NCBI RefSeq assembly: GCF_900111765.1
Contig: NZ_FOIB01000010.1
Location: 355,982-419,981, forward strand
Length of the DNA stretch: 64,000 nt
Reading direction: 5' to 3'
Source of the DNA: Myxococcus fulvus
GTDB taxonomy: Bacteria > Myxococcota > Myxococcia > Myxococcales > Myxococcaceae
The translations under genes were made by a program, and so were the position numbers. Positions 51,272-59,521 of the stretch are shown piece after piece; the first letter of the stretch is position 1; each line of letters begins with the position of its first letter. The notes beneath the pieces were generated by a model, which saw only the letters and a list, made by a program, of their open reading frames with translations, was not told where the DNA came from and ran no database searches.

Positions 51272-52986
51272 GTCCCGGCCTCCGACGTCAGGTGCTCCAC
51301 CCATTGTTCCAGTGTCTCGGTGTCGTTCAGCTCCCACCACTGCGTCCGCGCCTCCAGGGCCTCCTCGCGCAGCACGCGGCGAAGCTGGGGCGCATCCGCG
51401 TGGACCAGCGCCACCAGCCCCGCGCGTGACAGGGCGAGCGCGACCTCCACGTCGCCCGCGACGGTCGCCACGGCGCGGCCAAGGTCGAACAGCCTGCGCT
51501 CCAGCGCGAAGGCGCGATTGACGGCCTCCGGTGTCGCGGGGAGCAGGACGATGGCGCCAGCGTGCCCCAGCCGCTGTTCACGCTCGGCCTGGGACACGAG
51601 CGACGTGCCCGCGCGGGACACGGACTCGGCCGGGCCCAGCACCATCCCCGCGCCCACCGTGTCGTGGGTGAGGGCGTCGATGACGATGAATGCCCCGGTG
51701 CGACGGTTCTCCTGGTACGCGTCGCACAGGAGCGGGCGGCGGCACACCAGTCGCACGCGGCCGATGTCGTTGAGCGCGAGCACCTCCGCGGGCGCCTCCG
51801 ACAGGTCCTCCAGCTCCTTGCGCCACAGCACGCGCTCGACTTGCGCGGGCGTGGTGCGGGTGCCCTGCTTCACCAGGTAGCGGCGCGTCGCATCCAGCGA
51901 CTGCTCGCCGAACCACACCAGCATGGCGTCCAGGTGCTGCAGGGACAGCGGCGGCGAGCCCATGTGGGAGAGCACGTCGCCCCGGCTCACGTCCACGTCG
52001 TCCGAGAGGCGCAGCGTGACGGACGCTGTCGCGGAGGCGTCCTCGCGCGGACCGTCGAACGTGTCGATGGCCTCCACCCGCGTCCTGCGTCCCGAGGGGA
52101 GCACCTGCACCTCGTCCCCCACGCGCACCGTGCCCGAGGCGACCTGACCCGCCAGCCCCCGATAGTCCTGGTGCGGTCGAATCACGTACTGGACGGGGAA
52201 GCGGAACGGCGCGCCATCCAGCCGGCGCTGATGCGGCAGGGACTCCAGCCAGCTCAAGAGCGTGCCGCCCTCGTGCCAGGGCGTGTGCGCGCTGGGGCGG
52301 GTGATGTTGTCGCCCCGGCTCGCGCTGACGGGGAACAGCCGCACGCCCTCGAAGCCCAGGGTGCGCGCGAAGTCCGCCAGCTCGCTGCCGATGCGCTCGA
52401 AGGTGGCGCGCTCATAGCCCACCAGGTCCATCTTGTTCACCGCCACCGCGAGGTAGGGGATGCCCAGGAGCGAGGCGATGTACGCATGTCGCCGCGTCTG
52501 CGGCAGCACGCCCAGGCGCGCGTCCACCAGGATGACCCCCGCGTCCGCGGTGGAGGCCCCCGTGGCCATGTTGCGCGTGTACTGAAGGTGTCCCGGCGTG
52601 TCCGCGATGATGATCTTCCGCCGCGCCGTGGACAGGTAGCGGTAGGCGACGTCGATGGTGATGCCCTGCTCCCGCTCGGCGCGCAGGCCATCGGTGAAGA
52701 GGGAGAAGTCCAGCTCCTCCTCCTCGCCCCCGCCGGCGGCGGCCTTGAGGCCCTGCGCCAGCGCCTCGGTGCGCGCGGCGGCGGCCCGCTTCGCGCTGGC
52801 CTTGCGCACGGCGGAGATCTGGTCCTCGAACAGCCCATCGCATTCGTACAGGAGCCGGCCGATGAGCGTGGACTTCCCATCGTCCACCGAGCCCACCACC
52901 GCGAGGCGCAGCAGGGCTCGGTGGGCGTGCTCGTCGAGCAGGCGCTGGAGGTCGGGCTGGAGTGGAGCCTGGAGTGCGGTGTCCAT
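51268..52986 (-). CDS. cysN: Sulfate adenylyltransferase GTPase subunit with degenerate APS-kinase-like tail
   Basis: 572 residues from the ATG at 52986, which overlaps the cysD stop by 1 nt. The GTPase motifs are intact: GSVDDGKSTLIGRLL (G1), GITIDVAYRY (G2), DTPGH (G3), NKMD (G4) and VSAS (G5), followed by two EF-Tu-like barrel domains. CysN hydrolyses GTP to drive ATP-sulfate adenylylation by CysD. After about residue 445 the chain resembles part of an APS kinase (FALERRLFDLGRAVATVAGD). The P-loop is missing and substrate-loop residues are scrambled, so it looks like a decayed CysC domain from a NodQ-type fusion. This agrees with direct APS reduction by CysH. Confidence 0.95.
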   Translation of the reverse strand: MDTALQAPLQPDLQRLLDEHAHRALLRLAVVGSVDDGKSTLIGRLLYECDGLFEDQISAVRKASAKRAAAARTEALAQGLKAAAGGGEEEELDFSLFTDGLRAEREQGITIDVAYRYLSTARRKIIIADTPGHLQYTRNMATGASTADAGVILVDARLGVLPQTRRHAYIASLLGIPYLAVAVNKMDLVGYERATFERIGSELADFARTLGFEGVRLFPVSASRGDNITRPSAHTPWHEGGTLLSWLESLPHQRRLDGAPFRFPVQYVIRPHQDYRGLAGQVASGTVRVGDEVQVLPSGRRTRVEAIDTFDGPREDASATASVTLRLSDDVDVSRGDVLSHMGSPPLSLQHLDAMLVWFGEQSLDATRRYLVKQGTRTTPAQVERVLWRKELEDLSEAPAEVLALNDIGRVRLVCRRPLLCDAYQENRRTGAFIVIDALTHDTVGAGMVLGPAESVSRAGTSLVSQAEREQRLGHAGAIVLLPATPEAVNRAFALERRLFDLGRAVATVAGDVEVALALSRAGLVALVHADAPQLRRVLREEALEARTQWWELNDTETLEQWVEHLTSEAGT

Positions 52987-53903
52987 CAGAAGTACCCCTC
53001 GCGCTTCTTCAGCTCCATGGAGCCTTCTTCGTCGTGGTCGATGAGCCGTCCCTGGCGCTCGGACTGTCGGGCGTGGACCATCTCGTGGATGACGGCCTCC
53101 ACGGTGGTGGCGGAGGACTCGATGGCGCCGCTGAGCGGGTAGCAACCCAACGTCCTGAAGCGCACCTTGCGCGGCGTGGGCTTCTCGCCGGGACGCAGCC
53201 GCATGCGCTCGTCGTCCACCATCAGCAGGGTGCCGTTGCGCTCGATGACGGGGCGCTCGGCGGCGAAGTAGAGCGGCACCACGGGGATTCGCTCGCGCAG
53301 CACGTAGTGCCACACGTCCAGCTCCGTCCAGTTGGACAGGGGGAAGACACGCATGCTCTCGCCCGCGTCGACGCGGCCGTTGTAGAGGTTCCACAGCTCT
53401 GGGCGCTGACGGCGCGGGTCCCACTGGCCATGTCTGTCCCGGAACGAGAACACCCGCTCCTTGGCGCGGGACTTCTCCTCGTCGCGGCGGGCCCCACCGA
53501 AGGCGGCATCGAAGCCGTGCAGCGCGAGCGCCTCCAGCAGGGCCTGCGTCTTCATCGCGTGCGTGTACTTCTGGCTGCCGTGGTCGAACGGGTTGATGCC
53601 CTCGGCGAGCGCCTTGCGGTTCTGGTGCACCAGGAGCTTCAGCCCGTGCCGCGCCACGAAGCTGTCCCGGAACGTGTACATGTCCCGGAACTTCCACGTG
53701 GTGTCCACGTGCAGCAGGGGGAAGGGCAGGGGCGCGGGATGGAAGGCCTTGCGTGCCAGGTGCAGCAGCACCTGCGAGTCCTTGCCGATGCTGTAGAGCA
53801 TCACCGGGTTGGCGAACTCGGCCACCGTCTCCCGGAGGATGTGGATGCTCTCCGCCTCCAGCTCCTCCAGGTGTGTGGCGCGCGCGTGCGTCGTGTCAGT
53901 CAT
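52986..53903 (-). CDS. cysD: Sulfate adenylyltransferase catalytic subunit
   Basis: 305 residues from the ATG at 53903, the start matching family length. The PP-loop is MLYSIGKDSQVLLHLARKAF. LLHVDTTWKFRDMYTFRD, DAAFGGARRDEEKSRAKERVFSFRD and FPLSNWTELDVWHYV are nearly invariant CysD blocks, and it ends KREGYF. It makes adenosine 5'-phosphosulfate from ATP and sulfate as a heterodimer with CysN. It overlaps the methyltransferase stop by 8 nt, so it is translationally coupled within the operon. Confidence 0.98.
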   Translation of the reverse strand: MTDTTHARATHLEELEAESIHILRETVAEFANPVMLYSIGKDSQVLLHLARKAFHPAPLPFPLLHVDTTWKFRDMYTFRDSFVARHGLKLLVHQNRKALAEGINPFDHGSQKYTHAMKTQALLEALALHGFDAAFGGARRDEEKSRAKERVFSFRDRHGQWDPRRQRPELWNLYNGRVDAGESMRVFPLSNWTELDVWHYVLRERIPVVPLYFAAERPVIERNGTLLMVDDERMRLRPGEKPTPRKVRFRTLGCYPLSGAIESSATTVEAVIHEMVHARQSERQGRLIDHDEEGSMELKKREGYF

Positions 53904-54696
53904 GTCCGGCCTCCGCCCGACGAGGAAGGGGCTGCTCGGGCGTCGAGTCCCGGCGCGCGGTGAGCGAGGCCAGCCGCGCGCGCAGCGACACCACTTCACC
54001 CACGACTAGGAGCGCCGGGGAGCCGAGGCCTGCTTGCCGCGCCTGTCGGGCCACGTCTCCCAGCGTGGCCTCCACCACGCGTTGGTGCTCCCAGGTGCCC
54101 GCCTCCACCAGCGCGGCGGGAATCGTCGCCGCGCGGCCCGCGGAGATGAGCGCTGTCGTCGTCTCCTCCAGGCGCTGCCCGGCCATGAACAGCACCAGCG
54201 TCTGGGCGCGTGCGAGGAAGGACCAATCCGGCGCGCCTCCCGCGCGGAAGGCGGTGGCGAACGTCACCTCCCCGGACAGGTCCCGATGGGTGACGGGGAT
54301 GGCCGCGGAGGCGGGGACGGCGATGCCCGCGGACAGGCCGGGCACCACCTCGTAGGAGATGCCCGCGGCCTCCAGCGCGAGCGCTTCCTCCGCGCCTCGC
54401 CCGAAGACGAACGGGTCTCCTCCCTTGAGCCGCACCACGGCGCGACCCAGTCGGGCCTGCGCGATGAGCACGGCGTGGATGTCCTCCTGATGGACGGAGT
54501 CGCCTCCACCTTCCTTGCCCACGTAGATGAGCCGCGCATGGGGACGCGCGTGCTCCAGGACTCCGGGGTGGATGAGCCGGTCATGCACCACCGTGTCCGC
54601 CTCGCGCAGCAGGCGCGCGGCGCGCAGCGTGAGCAGCTCCGGGTCTCCGGGGCCCGCGCCCACCAGGTACACGCGACCTCTCGATGTCTCCTTCAT
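53896..54696 (-). CDS. cobA: Uroporphyrinogen-III C-methyltransferase
   Basis: 266 residues from the ATG at 54696. It carries the full SUMT signature: VYLVGAGPGDPELLTLRAARLL, DTVVHDRL, VRLKGGDPFVFGRGAEE, VVPGLSAGIAVPA, IPVTHRD and LVLFMAGQRL. It adds two methyl groups from S-adenosylmethionine to uroporphyrinogen III, giving precorrin-2, the branch point to siroheme. The Arg-rich C-terminal tail is unlike CysG fusions, and the dehydrogenase partner is a separate gene just upstream (4-nt overlap). Placement in the cys operon shows its use for sulfite reductase. Confidence 0.96.
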   Translation of the reverse strand: MKETSRGRVYLVGAGPGDPELLTLRAARLLREADTVVHDRLIHPGVLEHARPHARLIYVGKEGGGDSVHQEDIHAVLIAQARLGRAVVRLKGGDPFVFGRGAEEALALEAAGISYEVVPGLSAGIAVPASAAIPVTHRDLSGEVTFATAFRAGGAPDWSFLARAQTLVLFMAGQRLEETTTALISAGRAATIPAALVEAGTWEHQRVVEATLGDVARQARQAGLGSPALLVVGEVVSLRARLASLTARRDSTPEQPLPRRAEAGHD

Positions 54697-55349
54697 GTGG
54701 GCTCTCCCGACGACTTCCAGTGCTTCAATTCCGTGCGCAACCGGGCGAAGGCCCGCGCCTGCTCACCGCGCGCGAGCAGCACGCCCAGGTCTCCCTCCGC
54801 CAGTCGCTTGAGCAGCTGCTGGCGACGAGGGCCTCTGGGAAGCTGCCGCCTCAGCCAGCCGCTCAGCCTCGCGAGCAGCACGTGGTGGGGCGCGATGTGC
54901 GAGGCGAGGGCGCGGCGAAGGTGCCTCGCCAGCGCGGGGGCCTGACCGGCGGTCGAGACGGCCACGGTGATGGGGCCACGGCGCTCCACGGAGGGCAGCG
55001 TGAAGTCACAGAGCTCCGGCTCGTCCGCCGTGTTGACCCAGAGCCCGCGCGCCCGCGCCTCGGTGACGATGCGCTGATTCACGGAGGCGTCATCGGTGGC
55101 CGTCAGCACCAGCGTGTGGCCCCGCGTGTCTCCGTCTTCATAGGCACGCGACACCCAGTCCAGCCGGCCTTCTCCGGCCAGCTTCGCGAGGACTTCCGTG
55201 ACGGAGGGGGCCACGAGCTGGAGGCGTGCGCCCGCCTCGAGGAGGGCCAGGGCTCGGCCCTCGGCGATGGCGCCACCTCCGACGAGCAGGACGCGGCGGC
55301 CCTCCAACCGGAGGCAGATGGGGTAGTCGACAGGAATGGCGGTCGTCAT
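54693..55349 (-). CDS. Precorrin-2 dehydrogenase (siroheme synthase N-terminal type)
   Basis: 218 residues from the ATG at 55349, with GAGG about 7 nt upstream. YPICLRLEGRRVLLVGGGAIAEGRALALLEAGARLQLV is the NAD-binding fold of CysG N-terminal/Met8 enzymes. LVLTATDDASVNQRI, WVNTADEPELCDFTLPSVERRGPITVAVST and APALARHLRRAL complete the pattern. It oxidises precorrin-2 to sirohydrochlorin with NAD and in this family often also inserts iron. No other ferrochelatase is in the operon. It lies 14 nt after the cysH stop. Confidence 0.95.
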   Translation of the reverse strand: MTTAIPVDYPICLRLEGRRVLLVGGGAIAEGRALALLEAGARLQLVAPSVTEVLAKLAGEGRLDWVSRAYEDGDTRGHTLVLTATDDASVNQRIVTEARARGLWVNTADEPELCDFTLPSVERRGPITVAVSTAGQAPALARHLRRALASHIAPHHVLLARLSGWLRRQLPRGPRRQQLLKRLAEGDLGVLLARGEQARAFARLRTELKHWKSSGEPT

Positions 55350-55363
55350 GGTGTGGCCTCGGT

Positions 55364-56098
55364 TCATCGAACGGGGTGGAGGCCGCATTCGCTGTGCTCG
55401 CGTGCCTCCCACCACCAGCGGCCCGCGCGTTCGTCTTCGTACGGCTTCACGGCGCGGGTGCAGGGCGCGCAGCCGATGGAGGGGTAGCCCCGGTCATGGA
55501 GCGCGTTATAGGGGACGCCGTTCTCCTGGATGTAGGCCCAGACCTGCTGCCGGCTCCACGCGGCCAGGGGGTTGAGCTTGAGCAGTCCGCCGTGCGTCGA
55601 ATCGAGCTCGGCGACGGAGACGTCCGTGCGGTTGAGGGACTGCTCGCGGCGCAGGCCCGTCAGCCACGCCGCCCTGCCATGCAGCGCGCGACGCAGCGGC
55701 GCGACCTTGCGGATGGCGCAGCACTCCTTTCGCGCGGCCAGGTCCTGGCGGAAGGAGAAGTAGCCCCGGGCGGATTCGAGCGCCTCCACCTGGGTGCGCT
55801 CGGGGAAGTAGGTCTCCACCTCGATGCCGTAGCGCCTGCGGACGACCTCGATGAGCTCGTAGGTCTCGGGAGGCAGCCGTCCGGTGTCGAGCGTGAAGAC
55901 GCGCACGCCGGGCGCGTGCTTGCGCGCCAGGTCGATGAGGACCATGTCCTCCGCGCCGAAGCTGGAGGCGATGGCCGCGCGTGAGCCGAGCCGCTGCTCC
56001 ACCCATTCGAGGAGCGTCTGCGCGGAGGCTTCCCCGAGGGCGGCCGCCTCCGAGAGAAGCGGGGGGATTTCGGGTGAGGTGGACTGCACGGAAGACAC
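55364..56098 (-). CDS. cysH: APS reductase (iron-sulfur type CysH)
   Basis: 244 residues from a GTG at 56098 with CTGGAG upstream. The PP-loop region is IASSFGAEDMVLIDLARKH, and VFTLDTGRLPPETYEL and WLTGLRREQSLNR follow. Two Cys pairs (ECCAIRKV and GCAPCTR) are the ligands of the iron-sulfur cluster that marks APS-type reductases. The catalytic Cys is in the C-terminal ECGLH. It therefore reduces APS, not PAPS, to sulfite with thioredoxin, matching the lack of a working CysC. As first gene of the operon it is preceded by an intrinsic terminator only 16 nt from its start. Confidence 0.96.
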   Translation of the reverse strand: MSSVQSTSPEIPPLLSEAAALGEASAQTLLEWVEQRLGSRAAIASSFGAEDMVLIDLARKHAPGVRVFTLDTGRLPPETYELIEVVRRRYGIEVETYFPERTQVEALESARGYFSFRQDLAARKECCAIRKVAPLRRALHGRAAWLTGLRREQSLNRTDVSVAELDSTHGGLLKLNPLAAWSRQQVWAYIQENGVPYNALHDRGYPSIGCAPCTRAVKPYEDERAGRWWWEAREHSECGLHPVR

Positions 56099-56113
56099 GG
56101 TGGGCTCCAGGGG

Positions 56114-56150
56114 AAAACAAAAAGGCCCGCGCCTCTTTCGAGGGCGGGCC
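56114..56150 (-). terminator. Intrinsic terminator in the cys operon leader (attenuator)
   Basis: On the minus strand, GGCCCGCCCTC (56140-56150) pairs with GAGGCGCGGGCC (56124-56135) around a short CGAAA-type loop, with one bulge. The next bases are TTTTTGTTTT (56114-56123). This is a textbook Rho-independent terminator, rare in such GC-rich DNA, placed after the leader peptide and before cysH. It would stop transcription of the whole operon unless an alternative structure forms. Confidence 0.85.
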
Positions 56151-56220
56151 GCGCGAGCAGGTCAGGGGATGGATGGGACGACTATCCACTCCTCGAGGCT
56201 CGTGGGCCGCCCGGAGGCGG
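56140..56220 (-). promoter_or_regulatory. Antiterminator/pause structures of the cys attenuator
   Basis: Right after the last Cys codon the minus strand reads CCGCC-TCCG-GGCGG (56211-56220 core), a 5-bp hairpin that would be region 1:2. Region 2, GGGCGGCCC (56204-56212), can instead pair at 8 of 9 positions with GGCCCGCCC (56142-56150), the 5' arm of the terminator. Forming this 2:3 pairing would block the terminator. A ribosome stalled on the Cys codons would mask region 1 and favour it. The pairings were found by eye and not folded computationally. Confidence 0.6.
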
Positions 56221-56304
56221 ACACACCACGCATGCACACGCCAGACAGCGACAGGCGGCCTTCACGTCAGCGCACGCGCGAGCCCGCAGGAGGGCCGACG
56301 GCAT
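56182..56304 (-). CDS. Cys-rich leader peptide of the cys operon
   Basis: A short frame ending at TAG 56182, upstream of cysH on the same strand. Read from the ATG at 56304 it has 40 codons with six Cys (codons 11, 18, 20, 23, 25, 28; TGT four times, TGC twice), five of them within 11 codons. The downstream hairpin begins at the codon after the last Cys. The start is uncertain. No Shine-Dalgarno precedes this ATG or the in-frame ATG at 56334, while a GTG at 56469 has AGGGG about 10 nt ahead and gives about 95 codons. The peptide probably has no function beyond being translated, so that ribosomes report charged tRNA-Cys. Confidence 0.65.
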   Translation of the reverse strand: MPSALLRARACADVKAACRCLACACVVCPPPGGPRASRSG

Positions 56305-56540
56305 GGCGGAGGGCTGGAGGAAGGCGAGGCGCATGGAGGAGCGACAGAGCGGGAGCGGCGGTGAACGGAAGGAGAGCGCGGACCTCGGAGACGAGGTGGC
56401 GCTGGGCGAGGCACGAGGACTCAGGGAGCGTCCGACGCGCGCTTCAACAGCCCAGGCCCGAGCGGGCACGACAGGCACACCCCTGACAGCAGCGGCGGAA
56501 CGGCGCGGCCATCGAGGTGGAAGGCATCAGCACGAAGCGC

Positions 56541-56570
56541 AAGCTAACGGCTGATACGGCGAGCCGTCAA
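56541..56570 (-). promoter_or_regulatory. Candidate sigma-70-type promoter for the cys operon
   Basis: On the minus strand TTGACG (56565-56570) is followed after 18 nt by TAGCTT (56541-56546). Transcription would begin near 56534, leaving a leader of about 430 nt before cysH. The -35 is strong; the -10 matches only half of the consensus. It lies just upstream of the 3' end of the oxidase gene transcribed the same way. Confidence 0.45.
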
Positions 56571-56583
56571 CCCACGCTCCGAT

Positions 56584-57807
56584 TCACGACTCGTGAGTCC
56601 CACCCGCGCGTCGTGGCAGGGCGTGTGGCCCCAGGTGGGAGGACGTCGTGACGCGCTCCAGGGACGCGGGGGCATCGAGTCGCAGCGCAGAGCGGTCCAG
56701 TTCCGAGAGCCGCGGGCAACCCAGCAGCGCGAGCGTGCGGTCGACCTCGGAGGTGAGGATGTCCAGCGCCCGCTCCACGCCCGCTCGTCCGTTCGCGGCC
56801 AGGCCGTAGAGGAAGGGCCGGCCCACCATGCAGGCGCGAGCCCCCAGGGCGATGGCCTTCACGATGTCGGAGCCCCGGCGGATGCCGCCATCGAGGATGA
56901 CCTCGGAGCGGCCCTCCACGGCGTCCACCACCTCGGGCAGCACGTCGATGGCGGCGGGGAGGAAGTCGAGCTGTCGTCCGCCGTGATTCGATACGACGAG
57001 CGCCTCGACTCCGAGCGACACGGCCTTGCGCGCGTCCTCCGCGCACGAGATGCCCTTGAGCACGAGGGGGCCGGGCCAGATGGAGCGCAGCCACTCGACG
57101 TCCTTCCACGTGACGGCGGGGTCGAACTGGCTGTTGGTGAAGCGCGCCACGCCCACGGCGTTCGCCTGGGTGAGCGCGGGGTGGTCCACGAAGTTGCCGA
57201 AGGTGGCGCGCGGGCTGGACGTCATGCGCAGCACCCAGCCGAGGTGGCGCAGCACATCCATCACGTTGGAGAAGTGCAGGCGTGGAGGGACGGTGAAGCC
57301 GTTGCGGCGGTCCTGCTCGCGGTTGCCCATGACGGGCACGTCCACGGTGAGGCACAGCGCGCGGTAGCCCGCGGCCTTCGCGCGCTCCACGAGGGATTGG
57401 GTGACGCCCCGGTCCTTCCAGACATAGAGCTGGAACCAGAGGGGCGCGGAGGACGCGGCGGCGACCTCTTCAATCGTCCCGATGGACATGGTGCTGAGGG
57501 TGAAGACGGCGCCTCGGCTCGCGGCGGCCTTGGCGGCCAGCTCTTCTCCTCGCGGCGCGAGCAGGCCCGCGAGCCCCGTGGGGCCGAGGATGATGGGCGT
57601 GGCGAGCCGCTCTCCGAGGAGCGTGGTGGAGTGGTCGATGACGCTCACGTCCACGAGCGAGCGCGCGCGGAAGAGATAGCGCTCGAAGCTCCGTCGATTC
57701 GCGGCGGTGGTGAAGCCGTCGTCCGAGGCGCCCTCGACATAGTCGAAGACGGTCCGGGGCAGCCGCCGCCGCGCGCGCTGACGCAGGTCCTCGATGCTGA
57801 CGCTCAC
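56584..57807 (-). CDS. FMN-dependent alpha-hydroxyacid oxidase/dehydrogenase
   Basis: 407 residues from a GTG at 57807. The family blocks are FDYVEGASDDGFTTAANR, ATPIILGPTGLAGLLAPRGE, FQLYVWKDRG, LVLKGISCAEDARKA and the active-site signature VSNHGGRQLD (His base and Arg), then VILDGGIRRGSDIVKAIALGA and GRPFLYGLAANG. It oxidises an L-2-hydroxy acid such as lactate, glycolate or mandelate using FMN; the substrate cannot be told apart by eye. There is no membrane-binding insertion, suggesting a soluble form. It lies upstream of the cys leader on the same strand, and no terminator was noticed between them. Confidence 0.94.
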   Translation of the reverse strand: MSVSIEDLRQRARRRLPRTVFDYVEGASDDGFTTAANRRSFERYLFRARSLVDVSVIDHSTTLLGERLATPIILGPTGLAGLLAPRGEELAAKAAASRGAVFTLSTMSIGTIEEVAAASSAPLWFQLYVWKDRGVTQSLVERAKAAGYRALCLTVDVPVMGNREQDRRNGFTVPPRLHFSNVMDVLRHLGWVLRMTSSPRATFGNFVDHPALTQANAVGVARFTNSQFDPAVTWKDVEWLRSIWPGPLVLKGISCAEDARKAVSLGVEALVVSNHGGRQLDFLPAAIDVLPEVVDAVEGRSEVILDGGIRRGSDIVKAIALGARACMVGRPFLYGLAANGRAGVERALDILTSEVDRTLALLGCPRLSELDRSALRLDAPASLERVTTSSHLGPHALPRRAGGTHES

Positions 57808-57877
57808 GATGCGGGCTCCCGGGAAGCGACGACGCTCCCGAGGATAGCAGCCCTGGAGAGGGCTGGGTCATCCGGAG

Positions 57878-58981
57878 CTACTCCTCCAGCTCCGCGCGCG
57901 AGCGGCTCCCAGGCGCGAACCCCAGCGCCAGTTCCTTCAGTTCGAACGTCAGCTCACGGATGGGGAAGGGCCGCACGTTCCCGAGGACAATCACGGTCAG
58001 CCGGTCTTCGGTGTAGTGGTGGAGATTGGAGAGGAAGCCATCCATCGAGCCTCCGTGCCGCACCAGCACGCCGTGCTCCTGGATGCCGGGGCCTCGCTGG
58101 TAGGGCTGAATCCGGAAGCCATAGCCGTAGTACCCCATCGCGCGGCTGCCTCCCGTGAACAGCCGCTTCCTGCTCTCCTGGGAGAGCCACTGTTCGCCGA
58201 AGAGCGCCTGGTCCCAGGCATACAGGTCATCCACCGTCGAGTAGATGTCGCCCGAGCCCAGGGCGTAGGAGACGTTGTTCTCGTCGCGGGAAACGCCCAG
58301 CAGACCCTTGGCGTAGCCAAACGCGCGCTTGGGTGGGACGTTCGTCGCACGCTCGATACCCGAGGCCGACATCGCGAGGGGGCCGAAGGTCTTCGCTTGG
58401 AGCACCTGCGCGTAGGTCTTGCCGGTGACGGCTTCGATGACGAGGGCCGCGAGGTGATAGTTCAGATTCGAGTACTCGTACTTCGCCCCAGGCTTGAACG
58501 AGAGGCGCGCGGTGTTGATGAGCCGCAATATCTCCGCCGAGGAGACGTCCGCCTCGGACTCGCGCTCCACCAGTGAGTCCAGATGCACGGGCAGCCCGGA
58601 CTGCTGTTTGAGCAGGAGGTGGAGCGTCAGGCTCTTGCCCAGGTCCGCACGCAGCTTCGGGAGGTATCTCGAGAGGGGCGCCTGGAGGTCCAGGGTGCCG
58701 TCCTCCACCAGCTGCATCACCGTCACGGCGGTGAAGGACTTGGTGAGCGACCCGATGAGGAACTGGGAGTCCACCTGATTGGGGCGCTTGCCCTTCTCGT
58801 CCGACAGGCCGTACGCGGCACGATGAAGCACCTTCCCGTCCTTCGCGACGAGCACCGCGCCGCGAAAGCCCTCCTTGTCGACATAGGTCCGGAGGTGGGC
58901 ATCGAGCTTCGCGGCGACGGAGTCCTGTGGCGCGGCTCCGAGGCAGAAGGAGGTGAGGGCCAGGAGGGAGAGGAGGGCCAT
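57878..58981 (-). CDS. Secreted serine hydrolase, class C beta-lactamase-like
   Basis: 367 residues from the ATG at 58981, with a signal peptide (LLSLLALTSFCLGA). The catalytic triad elements are IGSLTKSFTA (SxxK, near 80), YEYSNLNYH (YxN, near 165) and VRHGGSMDG (HxG, near 310). This places it in the Pfam Beta-lactamase/EstB/DAC group, whose members are esterases, peptidases or penicillin-binding proteins more often than true lactamases. The substrate is unknown. It is 15 nt downstream of the NTF2-like gene, so the two are likely co-transcribed. Confidence 0.92.
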   Translation of the reverse strand: MALLSLLALTSFCLGAAPQDSVAAKLDAHLRTYVDKEGFRGAVLVAKDGKVLHRAAYGLSDEKGKRPNQVDSQFLIGSLTKSFTAVTVMQLVEDGTLDLQAPLSRYLPKLRADLGKSLTLHLLLKQQSGLPVHLDSLVERESEADVSSAEILRLINTARLSFKPGAKYEYSNLNYHLAALVIEAVTGKTYAQVLQAKTFGPLAMSASGIERATNVPPKRAFGYAKGLLGVSRDENNVSYALGSGDIYSTVDDLYAWDQALFGEQWLSQESRKRLFTGGSRAMGYYGYGFRIQPYQRGPGIQEHGVLVRHGGSMDGFLSNLHHYTEDRLTVIVLGNVRPFPIRELTFELKELALGFAPGSRSRAELEE

Positions 58982-58996
58982 GTCGTGTCCGCCTTC

Positions 58997-59488
58997 CTAG
59001 TTGTTGGACCAGATGACGGAGGCGATCTTCCAGCCCGAGTCCGTGTTCACCAGGTGCCAGCTCTCCTGGCCTCGATTGATGACGCGGTCGTCGAGGTGGA
59101 AGGTGAATTCGAACGAGACCGAGGCGATGGTGCCGTCCGTGTCGATACGGACGTTGGTGAACTTCTCCTCGCTCCGCTCCTTGTCCGCCACGATTCCCTC
59201 GATGAACCGCGCCGGGGTCTCGCGTGCCGTCAGATTGATGCGGGTCGCCTGGGGGTTCTTCTGCCGACGGCGCTTCATGAGCTCATCGCCATCGACGGAC
59301 TGCCAGGTGACGTCCTCGCGCAGGAACAAGCCGAGGAACTTCTTCTTGTCCTTCTCGATGATGGCTTCGCGGAAGTCGTCGACCACGGCGGTGATCTGCT
59401 GACGGGCGGCGGTGGTGTCCTTGGCCGTTGTTTGCGCGAAGGCGGGCAGGGACACGAGACAGGAGAGCAGCAGGAGAGACAGCTTCAC
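58997..59488 (-). CDS. Secreted NTF2-like (SnoaL/DUF4440-type) protein
   Basis: 163 residues from a GTG at 59488 with GGAG upstream. The signal peptide is clear (LSLLLLSCLVSLPAFAQ). The mature part is a cystatin/NTF2-like fold: VVDDFREAIIEKDKKKFLGLF, then a beta sheet ending GQESWHLVNTDSGWKIASVIWS, the typical last strands. Such domains bind small ligands or serve as enzymes, and nothing shows which. It precedes the serine hydrolase gene on the same strand. Confidence 0.82.
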   Translation of the reverse strand: MKLSLLLLSCLVSLPAFAQTTAKDTTAARQQITAVVDDFREAIIEKDKKKFLGLFLREDVTWQSVDGDELMKRRRQKNPQATRINLTARETPARFIEGIVADKERSEEKFTNVRIDTDGTIASVSFEFTFHLDDRVINRGQESWHLVNTDSGWKIASVIWSNN

Positions 59489-59521
59489 GCGGGCTCCGTG
59501 ACAGGACGGCGGGGTGTGTTC

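Noticed and set aside
55506..56237. Open frame of 243 codons overlapping cysH and its leader
   Set aside because: It is His/Arg/Pro-rich, overlaps the well-supported cysH in another frame, and contains the terminator.
56114..56570. SAM or T-box riboswitch before cysH
   Set aside because: No SAM-I/II core or T-box specifier and antiterminator sequence was recognised, whereas Cys codons and a terminator explain the leader.
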